DNA of 38,341 nucleotides from Patescibacteria group bacterium. GTDB taxonomy: Bacteria > Patescibacteriota > Patescibacteriia > GCA-002772895. The stretch covers positions 1 through 38,341 of the forward strand of contig JAHINX010000013.1 of NCBI GenBank assembly GCA_018895765.1, written 5' to 3'. Positions 30,161 through 37,496 of the stretch are shown piece after piece. Numbering within the stretch: the first letter of the stretch is position 1; each line of letters starts with the position of its first letter. The position numbers were made by a program, and so were the translations under genes. The notes beneath the pieces were generated by a model, which was given only the letters and a program-made list of their open reading frames with translations, made no database searches and had not been told where the DNA came from.

Positions 30161-30194
30161 GTATTATGTATTATGTATTATGTATTATGTATAT
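30161..30194. repeat. GTATTAT tandem repeat in the rplU leader
   Basis: About four and a half copies of the 7-base unit GTATTAT. Read on the minus strand it is the ATAATAC-type leader of rplU, reaching to within 3 bases of its ATG. Confidence 0.88.
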
Positions 30195-30219
30195 TAACAC
30201 AAATAAGTTTATATGTCAA
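30191..30219 (-). promoter_or_regulatory. rplU promoter
   Basis: On the minus strand TTGACA (30219-30214), 17 bases ending TGT, then TAATAT (30196-30191). The TTGACA overlaps the TGA stop of the DUF192 gene. Confidence 0.85.
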
Positions 30220-30667
30220 GCAATACCTCATCTCCTGCCATAAAACCATATTTTTCGGAAAGTCCCGCGTTTACCTCCAAAACATAGCGCGCCGGAGCGA
30301 CCGGGGTGTAGGTCTCGTAATTTTGCGTTAAAGGGACGGGCGCATTTTTCTTTATATCAATAATTTTTCCGTCATCTATCCAAATAATATCAATCGGAAA
30401 CTTCATCCCTTTCATCCAGAATCCATAATTATTAGGACTAGGAAACGAAAAAAGAAGCCCGCTTTCCTTTGCCAGCGATTTTCTGCCGGAAAGGCCTTTT
30501 TCAAGCTCCCACTCATTTTTTAATACTTCTACCTTAAAAACTTTACTTTTTATTTCTACTTCACCTTTTTTAGTAAATAAATTAACCGCTTTTAAACCAA
30601 GAGCGGATACAATTATTATTAAAAATATATATAGAAAAAAATTATTCTTCCCTTGCATATCTTGCAT
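30209..30667 (-). CDS. DUF192 family exported protein
   Basis: A 152-residue protein with an N-terminal membrane anchor (NNFFLYIFLIIIVSALGLKA) and a DUF192 domain: GLSGRKSLAKESGLLFSFPS, YGFWMKGMKFPIDIIWIDDG, and VLEVNAGLSEKYGFMAGDEV. DUF192 proteins are small extracytoplasmic proteins of uncertain function. The ATG at 30667 is followed three codons later by another ATG that could equally start it. Confidence 0.88.
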   Translation of the reverse strand: MQDMQGKNNFFLYIFLIIIVSALGLKAVNLFTKKGEVEIKSKVFKVEVLKNEWELEKGLSGRKSLAKESGLLFSFPSPNNYGFWMKGMKFPIDIIWIDDGKIIDIKKNAPVPLTQNYETYTPVAPARYVLEVNAGLSEKYGFMAGDEVLLDI

Positions 30668-30677
30668 ATTTACATAC

Positions 30678-30766
30678 TGTCATTGCGAGGGCTGTACTAA
30701 ACCCGTGGCAATCTCATATTTCGTGGGATTACCACGTCGCGCGAGTACGCGCTCCTCGCAATGACA
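30678..30766. repeat. TGTCATTGCGAG palindromic repeat
   Basis: Perfect 12-base ends TGTCATTGCGAG and CTCGCAATGACA enclose an inner near-palindrome (GTGGCAATCTC with GGGATTACCAC). It is 89 bases long, in the divergent interval between the DUF192 gene and the 30833 gene. Confidence 0.85.
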
Positions 30767-30774
30767 AAGGAGGG

Positions 30775-30803
30775 TTGCATAAATCAAATAATTATGCTTA
30801 AAT
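30775..30803 (+). promoter_or_regulatory. Promoter of the 30833 gene
   Basis: TTGCAT at 30775-30780, a 17-base spacer ending TGCT and TAAATT at 30798-30803. Confidence 0.6.
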
Positions 30804-30832
30804 TATAGCAAGCTCTTTCTAAGGAGAAAAAA

Positions 30833-31252
30833 ATGGGCGAACCGGCTATAGAACAGACTTTTAAATCCGAAAAACAAAAAATGGAAGAAGAACGGGATTA
30901 TTGGCATAACACAAAGTGGCTTGTGGCCGCAGTCGGTATTGCAATGGGCATTGTCGCTATTTGCTTTTTAAAAGTAAATTTTGCCTGGACCCTTATCTCT
31001 GCTATATCTTCCGCAGGATGTTTGGCGGGATTTCTGTCTATAGCCAAAATAGACGCAACACTGAAAAAAAGATTGGTTTGGCTCGTTAAACTGGAAAAGG
31101 GACAACGGGTACCTCTTGAACTTAAGATGCTACACGAACAGCTGGTTTCTCGAAAAACTTTTGCCTCCCATAATGCCATACTATATACAGCCTCCCAGCA
31201 TCAAGTCCGGATGACCGAATCGATGTTCTACAAAACTATGGATAACCTCTAA
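30833..31252 (+). CDS. Small two-helix membrane protein
   Basis: A 139-residue protein. A charged N-terminus is followed by two adjacent hydrophobic helices (WLVAAVGIAMGIVAICFL and FAWTLISAISSAGCLAGFLS) and a long soluble C-terminal half. No family is recognised. CTAAGGAG precedes the ATG; it has its own promoter and shares a bidirectional terminator with the RNase H gene. Confidence 0.72.
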   Translation: MGEPAIEQTFKSEKQKMEEERDYWHNTKWLVAAVGIAMGIVAICFLKVNFAWTLISAISSAGCLAGFLSIAKIDATLKKRLVWLVKLEKGQRVPLELKMLHEQLVSRKTFASHNAILYTASQHQVRMTESMFYKTMDNL

Positions 31253-31274
31253 AAGCGCGCACGCGCTTTTTTTA
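31249..31274. terminator. Bidirectional terminator
   Basis: AAAAGCGC pairs with GCGCTTTT around GCAC, with A- and T-runs on the two sides. It serves the convergent 30833 gene and RNase H gene and overlaps both stop codons. Confidence 0.85.
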
Positions 31275-31676
31275 ATTTTTTAATGCCTCGTCTATTGCTT
31301 TGTTTACCAGCGCGTCGGCTTCTGTGTTTTTTTCTCTCCTTATGTGAGCTATAGAAAATTTTTTAAATCCACTGCGCAGATTATGAAGCTTCAAAAATAA
31401 TGGCGCTAGCCCCGGATGCTTTACTTTATATTCCCCTTTTATTTGTTTAACAATAAGTTCGCTATCCATAAAAATACTAACTTCTTCCGCTTTCATATCT
31501 CGGGCAGTTTCCAAAGCAGAAATTAAAGCGCGGTATTCCGCCTGATTATTTGTTGCCACGCCAATATATTCTCCATACTCTTTTACAATTTTTCCATTTT
31601 CTTTTATCACAATACCCGTCCCGGCTGGTCCTGGATTTCCTCTCGCCCCTCCGTCTGTAAAAATTGTTAATTTCAT
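31272..31676 (-). CDS. rnhA: Ribonuclease HI-like protein
   Basis: A 134-residue RNase H fold enzyme that cuts the RNA strand of RNA-DNA hybrids. The four catalytic acids are in place: Asp8 (FTDGGARGNPG), Glu47 (NNQAEYRAL), Asp71 (IFMDSELI) and Asp121 (NTEADALVNKA). The sequence style is that of the short bacterial/archaeal RNase HI-like group without the basic handle. recJ follows upstream on the same strand across a large palindrome. Confidence 0.92.
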   Translation of the reverse strand: MKLTIFTDGGARGNPGPAGTGIVIKENGKIVKEYGEYIGVATNNQAEYRALISALETARDMKAEEVSIFMDSELIVKQIKGEYKVKHPGLAPLFLKLHNLRSGFKKFSIAHIRREKNTEADALVNKAIDEALKN

Positions 31677-31700
31677 ATTTTATCACCCTTCTTTTTTGCA

Positions 31701-31893
31701 GTTGAAAATAGTAGGAAAATATTTTTTGCGACTTGTGACCGCGGCTTCGTAAATAAATTATTGCAAGCAACCGAATTTTATAAGTGTTTGAGCCCGAGCG
31801 AGCGAGGGCGAGTTTTATAAAATTCGGATGTTTTGCGAGTAATAATTTTTAGAAGCCGCAACAGGAGCAAAAAATACCTTCCTACTATTCAAC
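31701..31893. repeat. 193-base imperfect palindrome between rnhA and recJ
   Basis: Two arms of about 80 bases are imperfect reverse complements. Paired words are GTTGAAAATAGTAGG with CCTACTATTCAAC, ATTTTTTGC with GCAAAAAAT, GCGGCTTC with GAAGCCGC, and CCGAATTTTATAA with TTATAAAATTCGG. The centre GAGCCCGAGCGAGCGAGGGC can form its own stem. The outer edge of the right arm contains the last codons and stop of recJ. Confidence 0.88.
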
Positions 31894-33627
31894 CCTCTCC
31901 ATATCTATTATTTTTAACTGCAATTCCTCTCTCCCATTCCATTCATTTACCCCTATTTCATATACTATATCATATTTTTCACCGATTTTTGGTAGGGCCT
32001 CACAAAACTGCCCAAAACAAAAACCAATCATTTTGTATTTTTGAATGCCACAGCCTTTTACCGTGAGGCGCAAATGTTTTTCTCCGTTTCCAATGGTATC
32101 GGCTCCACAAATTTCTACTCCTTGCGAACAAAAAATTGGACGAGGATTTTGATTACCAAAAGGCGCAAACTTTGTTATCTCTTTTGCTAAGTCCAAATTT
32201 AAATCATCAATCTCTACCTCATTTACATCTATAAAACTTAAAAGCTCTTTATCTTGTAAATCAGCTTTTGCCAGTTCTTCCATTTTTTCTTTAAACTCTG
32301 GCAATAAATCTTTATTTTTTAAAGTCAACCCAGCTGCAGCCGGATGTCCACCAAATTTTCCTAATAACTCTCCTATTTTTTGAAGGGCTTTTATTACATT
32401 AAAACTATCTATTCCGCGAACCGAACCCTTTATCTCTCCATTAATTTCTGTTAAAAGGATTACTGGGCGATTAAACTCTTGTGATATTTTTCCTGCCGCA
32501 AGACCCAAAAGACCCAAGCGCCAACCTTCTTTAAAAGCAACGAGACAGTAATTTTTCTCTTGTCCATCTTCTACAATCTGAAACTTTGCTTCATTTACAA
32601 TTATATCGGTTAAACGCTGGCGTTCACTATTTGTCTTATTTAAGCTTTCCGCCATTTGCATCGCCTCTTCTTCGTCTTCAGAAAGTAAAAGATTTACTGC
32701 GGCATTTGCATGATCCAATCGTCCAGCAGCATTTATACGTGGAGCAATACGAAAACCAATAGAATATGCATCCAAAGAACCAAAATTATTACCAGTTGCT
32801 TCAATTAATTTACGCAAACCAAGCCGTTTTGTTTGATTTAGAACTTTTAATCCGTAATAAACCAAAATGCGATTTTCGTCTATAAGGGGCATTACATCTC
32901 CGACTGTGGAAATCGCTACCAAATCCAAAAGCCATTTTTCTATAGCTTCCTTTTTTTCATCAGATTCTATTTTATGTTCGCTTTTCAAAATTCCCTGAAT
33001 CAGCTTAAATGCCACGCCTCCGCCCGATAAAAGCTTGAAGGGATAATCTCCAACTTCTGGATGAATAATGGCGTAGGCCTCTGGTAAGGCCTTTGGTAGA
33101 GTATGGTGATCTGTAATGATCACATCAATTCCTTTTTCTTTTGCATAGGCCGTTTCTTCGGCATTACTTATCCCACAATCACAGGTGATAATAAGTTTTC
33201 CGCCTTGTTCTCCAATATAATCAATTGCTCCTTTGTTTAATCCGTACCCTTCGGTTTCTCGATGTGGAATATAAATTTGCGGATTTATACCATAGGCCTT
33301 AAAAACAGTATCCAAGATAATCGCACCCGGGACACCGTCTGCATCATAATCCCCATAAATAAAAATTTTTTCATTATTTTTTTGAGATAAAAAAATTCTA
33401 TCTATCGCTTTTTGCATATCTGGAAACAAAAAAGGATCACCCAAATTTTCATATTTTGGATTTAAAAAGGCCTCGGCATGTTCCGGACCTTTTATGTTTG
33501 CGTTCCAAAGCAATTGCAAAATTAAGGGACTATATCCCCGTTCTTCGCCCAAGGGGCTACGAACGGCACGCCAGTCCTTTCCAAACCCCTCCTCATATTT
33601 TTCCAAAACTGTCCAGTTTAATTTCAT
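31885..33627 (-). CDS. recJ: Single-stranded-DNA exonuclease RecJ, with a repeat insertion
   Basis: A 580-residue 5'-3' exonuclease of the DHH superfamily used in recombination and mismatch repair. Seen: IYGDYDADGVPG (metal-binding Asp at 92-98), CDCGISN, IITDHHTLP (DHH at 173-175), SGGGVAFKL, RINAAGRLDHA and the DHHA1 motif GKFGGHPAAAGL. Residues 21-31 (AVRSPLGEERG), before the conserved YSPLILQLLWN, are encoded by a 29-base palindrome and look inserted. The ATG at 33627 is preferred over a longer frame because a 34-codon gene ends 2 bases upstream. Confidence 0.95.
   Translation of the reverse strand: MKLNWTVLEKYEEGFGKDWRAVRSPLGEERGYSPLILQLLWNANIKGPEHAEAFLNPKYENLGDPFLFPDMQKAIDRIFLSQKNNEKIFIYGDYDADGVPGAIILDTVFKAYGINPQIYIPHRETEGYGLNKGAIDYIGEQGGKLIITCDCGISNAEETAYAKEKGIDVIITDHHTLPKALPEAYAIIHPEVGDYPFKLLSGGGVAFKLIQGILKSEHKIESDEKKEAIEKWLLDLVAISTVGDVMPLIDENRILVYYGLKVLNQTKRLGLRKLIEATGNNFGSLDAYSIGFRIAPRINAAGRLDHANAAVNLLLSEDEEEAMQMAESLNKTNSERQRLTDIIVNEAKFQIVEDGQEKNYCLVAFKEGWRLGLLGLAAGKISQEFNRPVILLTEINGEIKGSVRGIDSFNVIKALQKIGELLGKFGGHPAAAGLTLKNKDLLPEFKEKMEELAKADLQDKELLSFIDVNEVEIDDLNLDLAKEITKFAPFGNQNPRPIFCSQGVEICGADTIGNGEKHLRLTVKGCGIQKYKMIGFCFGQFCEALPKIGEKYDIVYEIGVNEWNGREELQLKIIDMERVE
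33538..33566. repeat. TTCGCYAARGCT-type palindrome in recJ
   Basis: CCGTTCTTCGCCC, AAG, GGGCTACGAACGG: arms match at 11 of 13 positions. It has the same core as the grpE and recR copies with longer inner arms, inserted in the opposite reading direction. Confidence 0.75.
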
Positions 33628-33629
33628 AA

Positions 33630-33734
33630 TTAAAATCCCGGGGCTATTGTCCAAAGAAGCATAGACGTAATTACAACAATCGCAATTACGAGCCAAACTA
33701 ATTTTTCTATTTTTTTCTTTTTTCCTCTATTCAT
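33630..33734 (-). CDS. 34-residue membrane protein upstream of recJ
   Basis: The ATG at 33734 gives MNRGKKKKIEKLVWLVIAIV and onward to TIAPGF: a basic N-terminus and one hydrophobic helix. The stop codon is 2 bases before the recJ ATG, so the two are likely co-translated. No ribosome binding site is evident. The composition is unlikely by chance (a clean KKKKIEK, then one helix), but the small size leaves doubt. Function unknown. Confidence 0.6.
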   Translation of the reverse strand: MNRGKKKKIEKLVWLVIAIVVITSMLLWTIAPGF

Positions 33735-33770
33735 ATTTTGTATTCATTATATATGTATTCTATCAAGATA

Positions 33771-33798
33771 TTAAAAAACGACCAAATTATTGATCGTT
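33771..33798 (-). terminator. Terminator with the stop codon in its loop
   Basis: On the minus strand AACGATC pairs with GGTCGTT (one G-U) and is followed by TTTTTT. The TAA of the 33787 gene is in the loop. Confidence 0.75.
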
Positions 33799-34071
33799 TG
33801 ACGTTTCGCTATACTTTAGAAATATTTGTTTTATCTCCTCCAAAGATTTTTTCACACTACGTATCATCCCTTCTGTGTTAGATAACCAACTAATAGCCAA
33901 ATCAATTTTTTCTACCTGAAATTCACATGAAAGCTTAAGGTCTTCTTCGCTTACATCCTTTATCCTAAGGGGCCAAATTTTCTCCCAAATATCACACAAG
34001 AATAGGCGCAAACCGGTTATCCGTTGTCTTTCCAGCTCTAACCGCATATTTGCCAAATCAAGATTGCTCAT
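33787..34071 (-). CDS. Unknown helical protein, second gene of a pair
   Basis: A 94-residue protein, predicted helical and possibly coiled-coil (ISWLSNTEGMIRSVKKSLEE). The ATG at 34071 is chosen for the AAAGGAAG site before it; it overlaps the end of the 448-residue gene by 14 bases, which indicates translational coupling. An in-frame ATG at 34119 would overlap further. No family is recognised. Confidence 0.65.
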   Translation of the reverse strand: MSNLDLANMRLELERQRITGLRLFLCDIWEKIWPLRIKDVSEEDLKLSCEFQVEKIDLAISWLSNTEGMIRSVKKSLEEIKQIFLKYSETSNDQ

Positions 34072-35404
34072 TACCGCTTCCTTTCTTACATTTTCCGCAA
34101 TGACTGTTTTCTCCGCCATTCAATTTTTTGATATCTTCCAAATCCAAGAAAAAACCCATTCTCTTACCGCCTTCTTCGGCTTTTTGCAAAGCATCCATTA
34201 AATCGACACGGTCCATTTGAGAATTAAAGTCCAATTCTGTTTCTGCGTTAAATAGCTGAAACAAAATATTTTTTAGAGCGCGAGATTCCATGTCCACACC
34301 AAAATGCGTCAAACGAAATTTTCCCGAACAACTCCTACCTGCGCCAATAAACACCCTTACTCCATATTTTTCCATTATTTTGATTACAGCAACATATAAA
34401 AGGTCTGCAAACTCTTTCGCGCATTTTCCTTCACACTTATGTTCTTTTTCTTCAAGTTGTCTTTTTAGCTCTATATTCTCTTGAACAAGTTTTTCATTCT
34501 CTGCTGTCAGCTTGCGAATTTGCTCGCTGTATTTTTGTGAATCTTCTTCAAGCTCGATGACATATTCTTGAGCTTTGCGAAATTCAATAAGCGTTCTATT
34601 CAATTCAGCTTGCGCGCTTTCCAAAGTATCTAAAACCGTCTTTTCTCCGCGCGCTTTTGCGTAATCAAGCCAGAGCTTGCCAAAATATGCCAAAGTAGTG
34701 GACTGAATATTGGGCCAATCATTCGGAAAAACATCTTTCCCGCTTGGAAAAGGGTGTATCTCCCCGCCACCGTTTGCTTCATAATGAAAATGCGTAAGAG
34801 CCAATTCAATCTCCGCTAAAAAGAAATCGCTTGTATCGCTATAATCGCTATAAATAAAACGCAAAACATGGCGTATTTCCGAAGGAAAACGAAACCTCTG
34901 CTCAAAATCAGTCAGAATATTTCCATTCAAATCAAGCCGTTCTTCGGCGTAAAGTTCTCCGACTTCTTTCAAAAGATTATAAAACGGCTCTACACCTAAA
35001 AGCTCGGCAACTTCCTGAAGATATATTAGCCCGCCATTGAATTGCCCAAGATAATCTTTTGCTTCCACTTTGCGAAAAATATCCATAACAGCTTCTTTTT
35101 TGCCGATATCTTTCCAATAATCGCCATAGTTATTTTGCCATTCCCTGACTACCTTTTGGCAGACAGCTTTTTTTACCGGACATTTGCGCGGATCGCTTTT
35201 TTCCATCTTATATTTTACGCCGTCTTTTTCCACAATTTCATAATCAAAATCACATTCGCAATAAAGTTCCGGCGCGCCGATTTGGGGGTTATCTTTATTG
35301 CGGACATCAATCAACATAACTTCATGTCCGTCCTCTACCCAACTTCTTTTATTTTCATATTTTGCCCAATCAAGGTGTTCCGATAACTTTTTCCTGTCTA
35401 TCAT
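34058..35404 (-). CDS. Unknown 448-residue coiled-coil protein with cysteine motifs
   Basis: No family is recognised. The ATG at 35404 is fixed by an AAGGAGGCG site; a longer frame to 35599 is not needed. The N-terminal third has cysteines (CECDFDYE, RKCPVKKAVCQK) that may bind metal. The middle is mixed, with an acidic, aromatic segment. Residues of about 270-330 form a long coiled coil (QKYSEQIRKLTAENEKLVQE). A globular region follows (VRVFIGAGRSCSGKFRLTHF) and the protein ends HCGKCKKGSGNEQS. It is the first gene of a two-gene operon with its own promoter (35439-35467) and terminator. Confidence 0.78.
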   Translation of the reverse strand: MIDRKKLSEHLDWAKYENKRSWVEDGHEVMLIDVRNKDNPQIGAPELYCECDFDYEIVEKDGVKYKMEKSDPRKCPVKKAVCQKVVREWQNNYGDYWKDIGKKEAVMDIFRKVEAKDYLGQFNGGLIYLQEVAELLGVEPFYNLLKEVGELYAEERLDLNGNILTDFEQRFRFPSEIRHVLRFIYSDYSDTSDFFLAEIELALTHFHYEANGGGEIHPFPSGKDVFPNDWPNIQSTTLAYFGKLWLDYAKARGEKTVLDTLESAQAELNRTLIEFRKAQEYVIELEEDSQKYSEQIRKLTAENEKLVQENIELKRQLEEKEHKCEGKCAKEFADLLYVAVIKIMEKYGVRVFIGAGRSCSGKFRLTHFGVDMESRALKNILFQLFNAETELDFNSQMDRVDLMDALQKAEEGGKRMGFFLDLEDIKKLNGGENSHCGKCKKGSGNEQS

Positions 35405-35438
35405 CTTCGCCTCCTTGTAAATAGAATGTACTGACAAA

Positions 35439-35467
35439 AATTTAGCATAAAATAACAAAATGCGCAA
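35439..35467 (-). promoter_or_regulatory. Promoter of the 35404 operon
   Basis: On the minus strand TTGCGC, a 17-base spacer ending ATGC and TAAATT (35444-35439). The ATGCTAAATT word is the same as in the 3900 promoter. Confidence 0.6.
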
Positions 35468-35500
35468 AAATAAAATTGAGAATTTCACTAATGGCGAATA

Positions 35501-35598
35501 CGCCCACGAATGACACGAATCACAAATAACCGCAATGTTATTCGTGATTAGCGCAATTAGTGGCGCGAGCGCAAGCAAGCGCATTCGTGAAATCCTCA
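35501..35598. repeat. CACGAAT-type palindromic repeat abutting lepA, copy 2
   Basis: It matches 2753-2842 in order and content: on the minus strand GATTGAGGATTTCACGAAT, then words that pair with CACGAATCACAAATA. The TGA inside TTGAGG is the actual lepA stop codon. Confidence 0.75.
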
Positions 35599-37449
35599 AT
35601 CCTTCTTCAAAATTGCCGTAAATGCTTCCGGCGGAATATCCACTCTTCCCACTCCCATTTCTTTCATTTTCCGCTTTCCTTTTTTCTGTTTTTCCAAAAG
35701 CTTGCGTTTGCGAGTCACATCTCCGCCATAAAGTTTGGCCGTTACGTCTTTTTTCATCGGAGGAATCCGGTTTGAAGCAACGATTTTTCCTCCGCCTTTC
35801 ATTTCGGTACGATAATTTAGAATTGCTTGTATTTTTACTTCAAACATTTGGCGTGGCAAAACATCTTTTAGTTTATCCACAACCCGACGCGCATCAGAAT
35901 AAGCTGTATCGTGATAAACAATCGTAGAAAGCGCTTCAACCGGGGACTCGGCAACCAAAATATCCAAGCGATCAATTTCCGCTTTTCTCTGCCCGGCAAG
36001 TTCATAGTTTAATGAGGCGTAGCCCGAGCTGGTGCTTTTCAATTTATCATAAAAATCCGTAACAACTGACGCAAGAGGCATTTCATAATGCAAAATTACC
36101 CGTCCGCCCAATTTTTCATCGCCGATATATTCCGTATTTTTATATTCTCCGCGTCGCGCGGCAACAAGTTGCATAATATTTCCCATAAATTCTTTTGGCG
36201 CAACAATATCGGCCGTGACCCATGGCTCCAATACTTCTGCTCGTTGTGAGGGGTCGGGAAGTTCTTGCGGACTTTTTATTATTATTTTTTCGCCATTTGT
36301 TTTGTGAACTTCATATGCAACAGAAGGCGCGGTTACCATCAGGTCTATATCAAATTCACGCTTAATTCTTTCCGTGATAATTTCCAAATGCAAAAGTCCT
36401 AAAAAACCGGCGCGGAAGCCAACGCCAAGCGCCTCACTCCGTTCCGGCTCAAAATCTAGCGAGGCATCACTTAATTTTAATTTATCCATTGCTTCGCGGA
36501 GTTCTGCGTAATTGCTTCCATCTTTCGGAAAAATACCGGCATAAACCATTGGCCGTACATTTTTATAGCCGGGCAAAGCTATTGCATCTGTCTTGTTTTC
36601 AGCTATCGTATCTCCTACTCGGAGCTTGCTTATATTTTTTACGCCTGTTACCACGTATCCGATTTCTCCTGTTTCCAGATTATTGCTTTTTTGCATTTTT
36701 GGTTTGAAATAACCTGTTTCCAAAACTTCCGAAACCCTGCCAGTGCCAAGCATTTTAACGTCCATTCCCGGAGCTATTCTGCCGTCAACAACGCGAATAT
36801 AGGCAACCACTCCACGATATTCATCATAATTTGAATCAAATATCAAAGCGCGAAGCGGTTTTTTATCTTCTATCTTTGGCGCAGGTACGCGGTCTATAAC
36901 AACCTGTAAAAGATCCTCTACTCCTTGTCCGGTTTTCCCGGAAACCTCAACTATTTCTTCTTTTTTACAGCCCGTAATGCGGATAATTTCTTCTTTTGTT
37001 TTTTCTATTTCAGCGCCCGCCAAATCAATTTTGTTTATTACCGGAATAATTGTAAGGCCTTGTTCAAGCGCTAAATACAGATTGGCAATTGTCTGCGCCT
37101 GCACGCCCTGCGTTGCATCAACAAGTAAAACCGCACCCTCGCAAGCCGCCAGTGAACGAGAAACCTCGTATGTAAAATCAACATGGCCGGGAGTATCTAT
37201 CAGATTCAAAATAAATTTTGAATCTGGAATTTCGAATTTCGAATTTTGAATTTTGAATGAATAATCCATGCGGACTGGCTGTAATTTTATCGTAATTCCT
37301 CTTTCTCGCTCCAAGTCCATCTGATCCAATATCTGTTCTTTCATTTCTCTTTTACTCACGGTTCCGGTAAATTCTAAAAGCCGATCCGACAAAGTGGATT
37401 TTCCATGATCTATGTGTGCCACTATGCAAAAATTTCTGATATTATTCAT
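35596..37449 (-). CDS. lepA: Elongation factor 4 (LepA), with a repeat insertion
   Basis: A 617-residue ribosome-associated GTPase. GTP-binding motifs: AHIDHGKST (P-loop), LIDTPGHVDF and INKIDLAG. The C-terminal LepA-specific block is present (GSNYAELREAMDKLKLSDAS, DVTAKLYGGDVTRKRKLLEK). Residues of about 65-79 (FKIQNSKFEIPDSKF), between the switch region and LNLIDTPGH, are encoded by an AT-rich iterated repeat where the family normally has a short hairpin turn. The frame is intact. The stop codon lies in the repeat at 35501-35598. AGGG and a repeat-derived GGAGG lie upstream of the ATG. Confidence 0.97.
   Translation of the reverse strand: MNNIRNFCIVAHIDHGKSTLSDRLLEFTGTVSKREMKEQILDQMDLERERGITIKLQPVRMDYSFKIQNSKFEIPDSKFILNLIDTPGHVDFTYEVSRSLAACEGAVLLVDATQGVQAQTIANLYLALEQGLTIIPVINKIDLAGAEIEKTKEEIIRITGCKKEEIVEVSGKTGQGVEDLLQVVIDRVPAPKIEDKKPLRALIFDSNYDEYRGVVAYIRVVDGRIAPGMDVKMLGTGRVSEVLETGYFKPKMQKSNNLETGEIGYVVTGVKNISKLRVGDTIAENKTDAIALPGYKNVRPMVYAGIFPKDGSNYAELREAMDKLKLSDASLDFEPERSEALGVGFRAGFLGLLHLEIITERIKREFDIDLMVTAPSVAYEVHKTNGEKIIIKSPQELPDPSQRAEVLEPWVTADIVAPKEFMGNIMQLVAARRGEYKNTEYIGDEKLGGRVILHYEMPLASVVTDFYDKLKSTSSGYASLNYELAGQRKAEIDRLDILVAESPVEALSTIVYHDTAYSDARRVVDKLKDVLPRQMFEVKIQAILNYRTEMKGGGKIVASNRIPPMKKDVTAKLYGGDVTRKRKLLEKQKKGKRKMKEMGVGRVDIPPEAFTAILKKD
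37217..37259. repeat. GAATTTCGAATTTTGAATT repeat inside lepA
   Basis: Five or so units of a GAATTTC/GAATTTT word in tandem, read on the minus strand as KIQNSKFEIPDSKF in LepA. Confidence 0.8.
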
Positions 37450-37457
37450 AAAACCCT

Positions 37458-37486
37458 GTTCCTCCCCTTTTTAAGGGGAGGTTAGG
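37458..37486. repeat. DUF559-type palindromic repeat upstream of lepA
   Basis: On the minus strand CCTAACCTCCCCTTA, a short loop and AAGGGGAGGAAC. The first 15 bases are identical to part of the repeat at the end of the DUF559 gene. It is 8 bases from the lepA ATG and provides a GGAGG. Confidence 0.85.
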
Positions 37487-37496
37487 CCTCCGGCTC

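Noticed and set aside
35405..35599. A longer N-terminus for the 448-residue protein, with a membrane segment
   Set aside because: It would overlap the CACGAAT repeat and the promoter. The AAGGAGG site fixes the start at 35404.
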